DNA from: Avena insularis
Taxonomy: Eukaryota > Streptophyta > Magnoliopsida > Poales > Poaceae
DNA length: 64,000 bases
NCBI GenBank assembly: GCA_023614405.1
Contig: CM042694.1
Coordinates: forward strand, 93,603,285 to 93,667,284
Direction: 5' to 3'
Shown here: positions 12,599 through 24,213 of the stretch, in pieces
Layout: each line of letters begins with the position of its first letter
How positions within the stretch are numbered: the first letter of the stretch is position 1
Notes under the pieces: generated by a model
Told to the model about the DNA's origin: nothing
What the model saw: only the letters and a program-made list of their open reading frames with translations
The model's database searches: none
Made by a program: the position numbers and the translations under genes

Positions 12599-13169
12599 CT
12601 CATTACATCATTCTTTCCCTACACCTGAAATTTTTCCTTCATACAAAACTTCACACAATCTTCATTAGCAACACTAGTGTACTCAAGATAATAAGTCTTT
12701 GGGTTCAGTTTCAACACCAATAAAACTTCCATTAAAACACAAGCTACTGTAGCACTTTCATTAAAAAGCTCAATTCCCCAAAAAGGAATCAACAAGAAGC
12801 AAATGCAAATAATGGCAGAAATCTGTCAAAATAGACCAACAGATAAAGACGAATTTTTTCGAAGACCTTCTGTTGCTCAAATCAAAAAGTGTTGAACTAA
12901 CAAAAGTTAGATAACAACCTGGGGCAGAAGACAAAAATTCACGCCTCAAAAGGACGTACAGAGATTTTACACGAATTTTTACGGTGAAGCAAAGAAATCT
13001 GTTTCAGGACAGCAACTTTCCCAATCATTACTTCTCTCTCATTAGAGGTTACTATTGGCACAAAAAGCAAATAAAAAGGATAAGGAGAGGTTATTACAGA
13101 AGTAATAACTTCCAAGACTCAACTAAAACTTTTGGGTTATCTACCAATAAGTACTTTTCTTTAACGCCT

Positions 13170-13870
13170 TTAAGTTAGGCTTGATAGTTTGAGAAGATGC
13201 TCACATAAGAAATATGAATTGAAGTTAAAGAGAGCATCAAGAAGCAAATTCAAAACACATTTAAGTCTAACCCACTTCCTATGCATAGGAACCTTGTAAA
13301 GAAACAAGTCATGAAAGCACAAAGCAACAAGCATAGTAAAACAAAACAAGTGCAACTTCAAGACTTTCAATATAAAGAGGGGAAACTTCATATTGTTGAG
13401 ATACATAAAACCATGCTTCCCTCTCTCATAATAACTTTCAGTAGCATCATGAATAAAATTAACAATATAACTATCACATAAAACATTCTTATCATGATCC
13501 ATATACAAAAAAGAATCAATACTCTCCACATAAACATAATCATTCGTATTAATTATAGTGGGAGCAAATTCAACAAAATAGCTATCATTATTATTCTCAT
13601 CACTATAATCATCAAATATAGGAGGCATATTGTAATCATAATTAATTTTCTCCTCAATAGTAGGTGGACTGAAAATATCATATTCATCATTGTAATCATC
13701 ATATATAATGAAGGCATAGTATCATCAAAGTAAATTTTATCCTCCATGCTTGGGGGACTAAAAAGATCATTTTCATAAAAACTAGCTTCCCCAAGCTTAG
13801 ACTTTTCCATAGCATTAGCAATAATGGTGTCCAAAGAATTCATATTAATAATATTGCTATTAGTATACAA
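13170..13870 (-). pseudogene. Decayed ORF with acidic N-terminal part and hydrophobic C-terminal module
   Basis: Two overlapping minus-strand frames form one ancestral ORF. 13553-13870 encodes an acidic start (AMEKSKLGEASFYENDLF), and 13170-13628 continues it. A TA-repeat slip near 13700 breaks the frame, because repeated DDY-type acidic motifs resume in the other frame. The C-terminal ~95 residues carry CDSYIVNF, ESYYERGK, a long hydrophobic stretch, the basic motif HRKWVRLKC and a second hydrophobic stretch. The same module ends the ORF at 54696-55802 of an element with different LTRs. Function is unknown; a membrane-associated or accessory role is only a guess. Confidence 0.55.
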
Positions 13871-14074
13871 ATAAAGTTCTATAGGTTTTTAATTTTCTCT
13901 TCAAACACTTCATGTCCTAACTCAAGATAAATACTATAAAGCTCTCTAAATTTTTTGTTGTTTTCCATTAAGCCTAACTAGTGAAAACAAGAAACAAAAA
14001 TACAAAATTGCAGAATCTAAAGGAAATAACTTCGAGCACTCATAGCGGAGGATGTGAGTACCTTTTACCTTACG

Positions 14075-14092
14075 TCCCCGGCAACGGCGCCA
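14075..14092 (-). other. Primer binding site, tRNA-Asp type
   Basis: The minus strand reads TGGCGCCGTTGCCGGGGA, a full 18-base match to the complement of the plant tRNA-Asp 3' end. It lies 10 bases from the end of the 5' LTR (14103). It fixes the minus orientation of this element. Confidence 0.85.
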
Positions 14093-14102
14093 GAAAATAG
14101 CT

Positions 14103-15534
14103 TGATGTCTATGCACTTCTATTCTTGTAGACAGTTGTTGGGCCTCCAAGTGCAGAGGTTTGTAGAACAGCAGCAAGTTTTCCCTTAAGTGGATCACCCA
14201 AGGTTTATCGAACTCGGGGAGGAAGTGCTCAAAGGTATCCCCTCTCAAGCAACCCTGCAATCAAGATATAAGAAGTCTCTTGTGTCCCCAACACACCCAA
14301 TACACGTGTCAGGTGTATAGGTGCACTAGTTCGGCGAAGAGATAGTGAAATACAAGTGGTATGGATAGTTATAAGTGGTAACGGTGCCAGAAAAAAGCTT
14401 GCTGGCGTGTGGTTGACGTGGGAAAAGACTAAAGGCAAACTGAAATAAAGATGGAAGCAAGCAAACATGTAATAGATCTAATAGAAAACGGTGTTTCAGT
14501 GCTTAGAAACAAGGCCTGAGGATCATACTTTCACTAGTGAACACTCTCATATAAATATATTCTTCTTTATGATACTATGCTGAACTACTCTCCGGTTGGA
14601 CACTCTAATCCATGGTAGGGACATAAGAGCACACCTCAAAGTAAGTCTTTCCCCTCTAGATAACCCCACACTGTCACCTTGAGCACTAGATGGGTCCAAC
14701 AAACACCACAATTTCATAAATACATCCAACTCCAAATATAAATCATAACAAGTATTTGTAATATCTAGCCTAAGTGCCACCATGGTGTGTGCACTATAAA
14801 CTTCACACACATGGGGAGAGCAGAGATCTATTAAAGCACTTGAGTAGCAAGGTAGATCTATAGATTACAAGCTCATGATCTCAATAAGATCATGCATATA
14901 GAGAGAGAGATGAACACATAGCTACCGGTAGAACCCTTAGCCTCGAGAGAGAACTACTCCCTCCTCATCATGGGAATCAGCAATGGCGATGGAGAAGACG
15001 GTGGAGATCGATGGAGATGGTTTCGGGGGCACTTCCCCGTCCCGACAGGGTGTTGGAACAGAGACTTTCTGTCCCCCGAATCTCCCCTTTGGTGGCGGCG
15101 GCGCTGTGGAACTTTTCGTGGCTGGAGGCTTGATGATTTAGGGTTTTTGTATCAGGAAGAATATATAGGCGAAGGGGCGAGGTCGGTGGCCAGGCAAGGG
15201 GCCCACACCATGCCCTGGCGCGGCCTAGGGTTGCCCGTGCCAAGGGGGGTGTGGCCAGGCCCTGGCCCTCCTCCGTCTCGTATTATGGCTCCATGAGTCT
15301 TCTGGTAAAATAGGAACTTTGGCTTTTGTCCCGTCCAATTCCGAGAATATTCATTTTCTGACTTTCCTAGAACGAAAAACAGCAGAAAACAGGCAATTGG
15401 CACTGTGGCATCTTGTTAATAGGTTAGTCCAAGAAATCATATGAAAAGTACTCCAAAGTGTGGACAAAACATAAGAAAGTAGATAAAACCAAGCATGCAA
15501 CATGAAAAATTATAGATATGTTAGCAACGTATCA
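14103..15534 (-). repeat. 5' LTR of the nested element
   Basis: A 1432-bp LTR matching 9001-10429 nearly base for base. On the minus strand it begins TGATACGTTGC and ends AGACATCA. The TATA-like box is at about 15160-15167. Confidence 0.85.
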
Positions 15535-18388
15535 CCCGCTCCCGACCAAATGTGATTGCCCCTTGCCACGCCTTTAAGCTAGAGAGGACTGCCAGGAGAC
15601 CACGCACCGTCCCCTACCCCCAGCTGCGCTGCTAGCTGCCTATAGCGTCGCAACCGACGAGCCGCGCCCATGCCGCTTGGTCCCATCGCCGGTGTATAAA
15701 TAGAGGCCACCCCAGCTTCCATTCCTCACACCATTCGACTCCCCTCTCCTCACTGATCCTCCCACACTCTCCCCGGAGCAAGGCGAGCCTCAGTCTGCCG
15801 GAATTTCACCGGAGTTCGCCGCTGTAGAGGAGAAGAGGCGCCGTCGATTGGAGCCGCCCCAGGACCTGCCGCGACCACGCCTCAAACCGTTGTCGTCTAC
15901 CATCTCGAACACCCCCATCGCCGGCCGTAGCTAGATCCCAGGTGAGCCCCCGTAGACCTCCACCGTGCCACTAGGGTTCGTCCTCTCCGGAGACCTGTTC
16001 ACCGGGAACGACGAACCACATCGGTTAGATCGTAGTCTAAACGCACGACTTAGATTGAAATGTACTGATTCAGGTTTTAGGAGTCACTGACAAGCAGGAC
16101 CCCCCTGTCAGCAACCCGCTGCGCTTTGTAGTGTAGATTGGGCCGACCCGTTAGTTTTCCCGCGCGTAGCCCAACGATTAAAATAATCTTTTTCTAATTT
16201 ATTTGAAATCATATTCTGTCCACTTATTCAAAAATCAATTCAGAGAGATTCACTTAACCAAATTGCATGATTTAAATTTTGTTAGAAAGATAATTAAAAT
16301 ATCTATCCAAGCCCGTTCGATTTAAATCATTTGGAGTTAGAGATAATCTATAGAGAAAATAACAATACAGAGACTTATGCAACTTCAAACATTTTTCAAA
16401 AATCAAACATAGTAACTTTTGAGTTGATTCCAACTCTCAAAAATCACATTTGATAATACCTATCTGAATACGTAATAATATTTAGGTTTGCATGCAGTGA
16501 CTTTGGACTAGTACCAAAATAATGCTATATAGGGATTTCTAGTCACTTTAAATAATTTAAGTAATAATCTTAAACTTTATAAAATGTGACCAACCCCTTT
16601 AAATCACATTCCCATGTATTAGAATATGTGGTGATGACATGTGTCCACATGATCCCATATTGCATTTGGAGAATATTAAATATTAATTTATTTCAATGAG
16701 TAGAAATTACTTTTCTCAAATAAAATAATTGAAACTAGTGCTTTAATACATGTGATGATTGTAATGATGATAGATCATCAAGTGTGTGCCTTAGTGTGCT
16801 AAATAGACTTAGTTAAGTATTGTTTGGTAATTGTGTACCCCGTATTCATTTATAGACGATAGTACCGACCAAGTCTATGAGGAGGAGGAGTTCTACCCCG
16901 AAGAAGACGAAGAAAACTTCAATCACTACACCAATCAAGGCAAGCTATTATTGGCAAGGTAATACTTGCAAGCCATCACTAGATGCAAGTTAACCTAAGC
17001 AAGATGCATTAGGCATGCTTGGTTATACATTTTGATTTATACCCATCCCAAGTTTTACTTACAAGCTTTACTTTTTACTTTACCAAAGTTTCGTTACTTT
17101 TAGTAATGCTTTGTGAGATTTTGGAAAGTAGTATAGATAACATAAAGAGTATAAAACTAGGCCTATACTAGATGTCATTCTATGGCATGAGATTGATATT
17201 AGCATCCCTCATTAGTGAACACTCTTAACCCTAGTAGCTAGTGCTAAGCATAAAACTTGATCACTTTAGATGGGAATACTTGGTGAAAATGATTATGAAA
17301 ACCTTGGAATGATGAGTCGTTCTATTGAAATGTCTTAACATGTGTTGAGAAACACAAATGGATTTTTGATGATGAAAATGTTAAGGCATGAGCCTTAGCC
17401 CTTTACAAAAACTGATGGTTGGGTTCGGATGCGATACCATTCCAATATTACCGTACAACCACAATACCTGAATTGGGTAAGACTTAGCCGGAAGTTTATA
17501 TGCATTTGTATGGGTTCCCTCGCGGAAGAGGTTTGAGCTAAGGCTACCTCTTGATGATGTCCACCTATGTAGTGCCCAGGATGGCAGATGGCCATGGCTA
17601 GGAGGCCAAGCTCATAGGAGAGGTGCTTATACTAGAGTGTGTAAAGGAAAGGTTATGATTGATTATCCGCATACTAAGTATGAGATTCAGGGTTACCCCT
17701 GACGGGTGTATCGAATTTTGTGGTGAAAAGTGTGCCACCTCTGCAGAGTGTCAAAATATTTGAATAGCCGTGTCCGCGGTCATGGACAGTTGGAGTGGTC
17801 ATACTGTTCCATCGTCAGATGTTTTAAAAATGACTTGTGAAATGAATCATGACTTTGACTTGACCACAAAAGGGTTATGAATCTGAAAACTAAGTTCCCA
17901 CTTAGGTGATTTAGAACATTATTTTAACTTTCTTTGTTTCTGAACTCAGCTTAGGTTAAAATTTAGCTGTTGCAAATAAACTTAGAGCTTAGGATTCCTA
18001 CTAGAACTACCTTACTTGTTAGTGATAGTTTGCGAATACTTAAAAAGTACTCATGGCTTTGTACCTGGCTATTCCCGTGGCCAGACTATGAAGAGGACTA
18101 TCAGGAGGATGGACAACAGGACGGCTACGACAACTAGGATCCTCTCCCATCATCAGCATTGCCTATGACACTGAAGATGGAGCCCACCGCCACGCTTATT
18201 ATTCTGCTGCTTGTTTGTATTAAGACTGGATCATGAGATCCTTTATTTGTGTAAGACCTTATTATGGTTTGTAATGGATGATGTACTGTAATATCCAATC
18301 TGTTATGTCTCGCGAAAATGGTAATCCTGGGATTGCAATGTATGGCATAACAAGCATCTGGGATTAAAAAACCCGGGTGTCGACAAGT

Positions 18389-18401
18389 TGGTATCAGAGC
18401 C
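18389..18401 (+). other. Primer binding site, initiator tRNA-Met type
   Basis: TGGTATCAGAGCC starts four bases after the LTR end. This is the standard complement of the plant initiator tRNA-Met 3' end used by many Ty3/gypsy and copia elements. The same site is at 34087-34099 in the sister element. Confidence 0.9.
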
Positions 18402-18614
18402 ATCCTGACAGTAGGAGACCCTAGTTAGAATTGACGTTCGAACAAAAACTTACTTTCAAAACAAAAGAAGTGAGTATTTATGAAAACCTATTTCCCCTTT
18501 TTATCCTTGAGATTCTTTCAAAAAAAATCATGTTCCTAAAAAATTCTTACATTACTACATAAAATTTGACACACTTGATCACCTCACTAACTTACTCACC
18601 CTACATTCTTATAG

Positions 18615-19385
18615 ATGGAAGTTCAGTATTGCAAGTTCTACCAGTTGGGCAACGGAGGCTAACTAATCTTTGAGAGGGATCTAGATGCACTGTCTGAGTA
18701 CCTTGAGCGCCCGCATCCGGAATTCTTCGAAGCTCAACTCAAGGATTTCCCAGGAGGAGATCTACAATGGCTGATAGTTGCAGATCTTTAAGGCAAGATG
18801 TAAGCACCCCTTTCTGAGAAGATCCAATTCACTCTGAGATAGAACAACTGGCTAGATGGATTAGCCAGGGCTATGCATGAAGCTCTTACCCGTCTGTGTG
18901 GGCAAAACATCAACTTGATCCAGGGAACTCGCTTTGCTCACTATGCAAGGCATGATTCTATGGGAATGCCATTAGAGATGCCAAGTCACCCAGAAATGAA
19001 GCGCCAAGTGGAGAATCTTGACTTCCTACTATATGATAGATAGAAGGAATTGGACAATGCTCGATCCTACGCCAACCACAACCTTGCCATTGCCTCCAAG
19101 AAGGATTAGACTCTCGCCATGCTAGTCAAGGATCGACAATCACTTCATCGTCAACACGAGAAGAAGGATTGCACCCTCGCTCGTCTTCGCAAGAAGGTGG
19201 CCGACCTCGAGAAGACCATCCAGGAACAAGGAGCTCAGCTTGAAGCAAAAGAAAAAGAGGAAGAAGGTGGAGACATCCAGGGAGATATTCACTCATACCT
19301 CAGTGATGACAATGACTACCTAGAGGATGATGCCATGGATTTCTACACCGATGATGATGATTCTGACTTCATTGATGATGAGTAG
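18615..19385 (+). pseudogene. Upstream retroelement ORF (ORF1), broken by stops
   Basis: The ATG at 18615 opens a frame beginning MEVQYCKFYQLGNGG that precedes gag. It contains at least five in-frame stops (first TAA at about 18660). The C-terminal part (19119-19385) is open and predicts a coiled coil (ARLRKKVADLEKTIQEQ) followed by a very acidic tail (DDDDSDFIDDE). The sister element at 34312 has CAG where this copy has the first TAA, which supports decay of a once-open frame. I recognise this kind of extra ORF from grass gypsy elements but know no biochemical role. Confidence 0.6.
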
Positions 19386-19642
19386 ATGCACTTGACCACT
19401 ACTGTAGGAAAGAGATGTATCGGTCCCACTGTATCTTAGTTCACGAAATTGGTTCTTAAAACCATCTGTTTTCCTTTTATGTTGTAGTGGGTGTGTTTGT
19501 ATTGTGTGCTTGAAGGTATGAATGAATGAGAAGAAGTTAGTTTGCCAAACCTGAGTTCAAACTCAAAGTTTAAAGCTTTTGAAAACAAAACCATGAACCT
19601 TAGAACTTTCCCTCTTACCTCATTATCTATCTCAATCTTCAG

Positions 19643-20733
19643 ATGACTCGTGGAAACCCTGGAAGAAGCAGCTCATCGCAGGACCCGATGTTGCAGATTC
19701 TGCAGATGCTAGTTTCTGACCGTGAAGCTAGTAGAGCAGAGCGCCAAGCCAACCTAGCCACCCTGCAATAGATAGCTCAGATGGCCCACAATAATCAAGG
19801 CCATGGAAATTAGGATCATCATGGATCCAAGCTTAAGAACTTTCAGAATACCAATCCCCATATCTTTAGCAAGTCTGGAGACCCGTTGGATGCGGATGAT
19901 TGGTTGCGAACCATGGAGAATAACCTAGAAGTCGCAGGAGTGGATGCCAACGAGAAGGTACTGTTTGCCACCCACTATCTGGCAGGAGATGCAAGAGCCT
20001 GGTGGAATAGCACCCGTACTATGAACCACGGTCAAGTGATGAGGTGGGAAGCTTTCAAGATCAAGTTTAGCCGCACCCATGTGCCTCAAGGTTTAGTCAC
20101 CAGAATGAGAGATGAGTTCAGAGAACTGAAGCAACACAGGATGACGGTAGTGGAGTACCATGACAAATTTCTATCCCTCGCTAGATATGCACTGATGAGA
20201 TCAACACTGAAGCCAAGAAGAAGGAAAGGTTCCTAAATGGATTGCATGATGAGATGCAGACTATTTTAGTCAACATCCGTTTTGAAGACCTAGGAGAGTT
20301 AGTCGACTCCGCCATACAGATGGAAGGGAAGATCAACCAAGCCAATGACAACCGCAAGCGTAGAATGATGCACCAGATTGGGTCCCACAATACCCAGAAG
20401 TATCGCCCCAATCCGTCTGCAGGATATGCCCCAAAAAACAATAGACCCCCAATGTCACATCCAAGCTACCCCAATCGTAGCGGAGGAAACCAGAAGTCCA
20501 GAGGAAACCACAACAATATCCCCGGCAACTCCAACAACTTCAACCGTGCAGCACCCAAGTCCAACAACAACAACAACAATACTGCCCCAAGGACTAGAAG
20601 CAATGTCGTGCCTATTGCAGCCAAAGACAAGTCCCAGATTACTTGCTTTGAATGTGGAGTCAAGGGTCACTACTCCAATGAGTGTCCCAAGAAGCTTGCG
20701 TCCACCACCAATGTGAATGCCCCAACTCAGTAG
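19643..20733 (+). pseudogene. Ty3/gypsy Gag, broken
   Basis: Gag forms the virus-like particle and packages element RNA. The frame starts at ATG 19643. The capsid region carries the Gag signature (ARAWWNSTR, then VMRWEAFKIKF, then MTVVEYHDKFLSLARYA). An Asn-rich linker follows, then a zinc knuckle CFECGVKGHYSNEC (20644-20685, C-x2-C-x4-H-x4-C). Breaks are two early stops (near 19770 and 19812) and a one-base loss near 20191 that shifts the frame. The frame ends at TAG 20731-20733, in frame with the protease downstream. Confidence 0.8.
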
Positions 20734-23700
20734 CAACGCCGTGTTTATCCTAGAAGGAAATTTGCCCCAGGGAATTTGCTCAACCGCAACAGCCGTCTGT
20801 TTCACATGAATGCTGAAGAAGCCCAGGAAGCGCCAGATGTCGTGTTGTGTATGTTTTCTATTAACTCAGTATTAGCAAGAGTGTTGTTTGATTCTGGAGC
20901 ATTGCACTTATTTGTTACAGAAGAATTTGCATGCAATAGTAAGATTCAACCAACAAAATTGAAGCATGTTATGATAGTTCAAATACCTGGTTCAACCACC
21001 AAAGCTAGAAAAATTTGCAAGGATGTACCTATCAGAATCCATGGGATAGATTTTTATGCCAATCTAATAGTACTTGGAACCAAAGGTTTGGAAGTAGTAC
21101 TAGGAATGGATTGGATGTCGAAACATAAAGGCTTGATCGACTGTGCCAAGAAAGCCATAACCATGACCCGTAGCTCTAGAGTATTAGTAGAGCATGTATC
21201 AGAAACCTTGCCCCATAAATTCAAATGCAACAAGAGTCTAGCCCTACCCACCATAGACCAAGTCAGAGTAGTCTGTGAATACCCCGACGTATTACCAGAT
21301 GAATTGCCCGGTATGCCCCCAGATCAGGATATCGAGTTCATTATTGAACTAATTCCTGGAACTGGACCCATAGCTCAGAGACCCTATAGTATGAATCCAT
21401 CAGAATTAGTGGAGATGAAGAAGCAACTTGATGCTATGTTGGAGAAAGGCTTGATTCAACCAAGCACATCGCCATGGAGATCACCTGTTTTGTTTATCGA
21501 CAAGAAGGATGAAGGTAACCGTTTGTGCACGGATTACCGAAAGCTGAATGATGTCACCATCAAGAACAAGTACCCACTTCCCAAGATAGATGATCTGTTT
21601 GATCAGTTGACTGGTGCCAGAGTGTTTTCTAAGATTGATCTTAGAACTGGTAATCATCAACTCAAGATTCGTGCGACGGATATTCCAAAGACCGCCTTTA
21701 CTACCAGATACGGATTGTATGAGTATACGGTCATGTCTTTTGGATTAACCAATGCCCCCGCTTATTTCATGAATCTCATGAATAAGATCTTTATGAATTT
21801 TCTAGATAAGTTTATCGTTGTTTTTATCGATGATATTCTTATCTATTCCAAGTCCGAAGAAGATCATGAGCAACACCTGAGAACCATCCTTGAAACCCTT
21901 AGAGAGCATCAGTTGTATGCCAACTTTAGCAGATGTGAGTTCTGGTTGAAGGAAGTAGGATTCCTCGGACATATTGTGTTGGCAGGAGGAGTCGCTGTTG
22001 ATCTCGCCAAGATCAAAGATGTTGAAGAATGGGAATCCCCAACCACTCAAACCCAAGTCCGTGCATTTCACGGATTAGCGGGATATTATCGCAAGTTCGT
22101 TGAAGGATTTTCTAGCATTGCAAGACCGATGACCCAATTGTTGAAGAAAGACAAGAAATTTGAATGGACTGACAAATGTGAAGTAAGTTTCCAAAAACTC
22201 AAGAAGAGATTGATTTCAGCCCCAATATTGATTATGCCAGATATCAAGAAGCCTTTTGATGTGTATTGTGATGCATCCAAGATTGATCTCGGATGTGGGT
22301 TGATGCAAGAAGGCAAAGTCATAGCATATATGTCCCGACAATTGAAGCAACATGAGCAAAACTACCCTACCCATGACCTTGAACTAGCAGTCGTAGTTTT
22401 AGCATTGAAGACATGGCGTCATTACCTTATGGGTAACCGCTGTGAGATTTATTCGGATCACAAGAACTTAAAGTATATTTTCACTCAGAAGGAGCTGAAT
22501 ATGAGGCAAAGGAGATGGATAGAGTTAATCAAGGATTGTGACCTTGACATTCACTATCACCCCGGCAAAGCCAATGTGGTAGCGGATGCTCTTAGTAGAT
22601 TGCCATGTAGATTAAACACCATGATCAAAGAAGCCCAGCCAAGTCTGCATGAAGAGTTGGAGCAGTTTAGAATGGAGCTAGTTAGCAAAGTATTTTTAGC
22701 TAGCATTGAACTTTAACCCACTTTGATTAGCCAGATCAAGGAAGCCCAGAAAGGAAATACGAGTATCGACAGAATCAAACGTCGTATCAGTACAGGAAAG
22801 GTACCTGGATTCACCGAAGATGAAGAAGGAGTTTTGTGGTACAAAGGACGTATCTGTGTGCCAGTAGCTTTGGAGTTGAAGCAAGTTATCATGCAAGAAG
22901 CTCATGATACTCTTTATTCTATCCATCCCGGAGGAACAAAAATGTATCAGGATTTGAAGGAGCAATTTTGGTGGCACAAGATGAAGAGAGAAATCGGAAG
23001 CTACATTGCCAAGTATAATATCTATCAAAGAGTCAAATCGGAACATCAGAGACCCGCATGACTGTTGCAACCATTGCAGATTCCGGAATGGAAATGGGAT
23101 TCCGTAGGAATTGACTTTATCACCGGTTTGCCTACATCTAGTAGGGGAAATGACTCTATTTGGGTCATAGTTGATAGACTGTCTAAGATAGCCCATTTTA
23201 TACCTATCAAGACAACCTACCAGAGTTCTAAGCTAGCAGAGTTGTACATTGCTAGAATCGTCAGTTTGCATGGAACCCCCAAGACCATAGTGTCGGATCG
23301 AGAAACCCAATTTACCTCAAGATTTTGGCAGAAAGTCCAAGAAGGATTAGGGACCAAGTTGAATTTCAGCACAGCTTATCACCCACAAACCAATGGACAG
23401 ACTGAACGTGTCAACCAGATCTTAAAAGATATGTTGAGAGCTTGTGTTCTAGAGTATGTATCAAAATGGGAAGATTGTCTGCCTTTTGCAGAATTCTCAT
23501 ATAACAATAGTTATCAAGCCAGTTTGCAAATGGCCCCATTTGAATTTCTGTATGGAAGGAAGTGTCGTACCCCTTTGAATTGGTCGCAAGTAGGAGAGAG
23601 TTAGATTTCGTACCTGACATCCTACAAGAAGCCAAAGAGAAGGTTCACAAAGTTCGTGAGCACCTCAAGACCGCCCAATCTAGATAGAAGAGTTATGCTA

Positions 23701-24167
23701 ACAAGAGACGTAGAGACCTGACTTTCAATGTCAGAGATTTTGTGTACCTCAAAGTTTCGCCATTGAAAGGAATGCAGCGTTTTCAGCTGAAAGGAAAGTT
23801 AGCCCCCAGATATATTGGACCCTTAAAGATTATGAACCGCCGAGGAGAAGTATCTTATCAACTGGAACTGCCAGAGGAGATGTCAGCCATCCATAATGTG
23901 TTCCATATCTCGTTACTTCGCAAATACCTAGAAGTGTTGGAGAAGACCGAAGTGTTCAAGAACATCGATCACCGAGCCATTGATATCAACAAGGATTTGA
24001 AGTATCATGAAGTGCCCATTCGTATCTTGGAAGAAGCTTTCAGAACCACAAGGACCCGGAGTATCAAATTTCTCAAGATCCAATGGAGCAATCATACTGA
24101 AGAAGAAGCTACCTAGGAGCAAGAAGATTACATTAGGGCTGAGTTTCCAGATCTATTTAGTTCCTAG
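20734..24167 (+). pseudogene. Ty3/gypsy Pol: protease, RT, RNase H, integrase, chromodomain-like tail; broken
   Basis: The protease keeps DSGA (20890-20901). RT spans about 21500-22000, with [10 protein letters not shown] and the catalytic IDD at 21826-21834. RNase H (about 22250-22600) shows VYCDAS and ADALSR. In the integrase N-terminal zinc site the two Cys positions read Tyr (YNIYQRVK). The integrase core keeps all three catalytic residues: D 23113, D 23296, E 23404 (D-x60-D-x35-E). The C-terminal segment near 23990-24160 resembles a chromodomain (KFLKIQWSNHTEEEAT). Breaks are TAA 22714, TGA near 23059, a one-base loss near 23600, and TAG 24114 where a Trp is expected. Confidence 0.85.
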
Positions 24168-24198
24168 TTTTTCTTAAATCTCGGGACGAGATTTTGTT

Positions 24199-24212
24199 TA
24201 AGGAGGGAAAGT
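24199..24212 (+). other. Polypurine tract of the chromovirus
   Basis: AAGGAGGGAAAGTT lies directly before the 3' LTR start (24214), the place where plus-strand DNA synthesis is primed. Confidence 0.75.
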
Positions 24213-24213
24213 T

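Larger units (their letters stand above)
9001..15534 (-). mobile_element. Complete non-autonomous LTR retrotransposon nested in the 5' LTR
   Basis: It is flanked by CCCGC on both sides (8996-9000 and 15535-15539). Two LTRs (9001-10429 and 14103-15534) enclose 3.7 kb of internal sequence. The tRNA-Asp primer site lies next to the right-hand LTR on the minus strand, so that one is the 5' LTR and the element reads right to left. No protease, RT or integrase can be found, so it must have used proteins from another element. Internal sequence is AT-rich, with one decayed ORF (13170-13870). Insertion here must postdate the chromovirus. Confidence 0.88.
7924..18385 (+). repeat. 5' LTR of the chromovirus, split by a nested element
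   Basis: It starts TGTAACATCC and ends GTCGACA. Without the 6534-bp insert and its 5-bp duplication it is about 3.9 kb, close to the 3895-bp 3' LTR. The two LTR parts are 7924-9000 and 15540-18385. A TATA box (TATAAATA, 15695-15702) is conserved in the 3' LTR (25467-25474). Confidence 0.88.

Noticed and set aside
14075..14092. tRNA-like sequence as a tRNA gene (also 35083, 56357)
   Set aside because: Only the 3' 18 bases of tRNA-Asp match, in antisense and next to LTR ends. They are primer sites, not genes.
20455..20805. Minus-strand frames across gag
   Set aside because: They are antisense to the Asn-rich Gag linker and zinc knuckle, with Val/Leu runs caused by the repeat.
20734..24167. 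Possibility that the RT belongs to an integrated pararetrovirus
   Set aside because: An integrase core, LTRs, PBS and PPT are all present, which fits Ty3/gypsy. No movement-protein or pararetroviral coat signature was seen.
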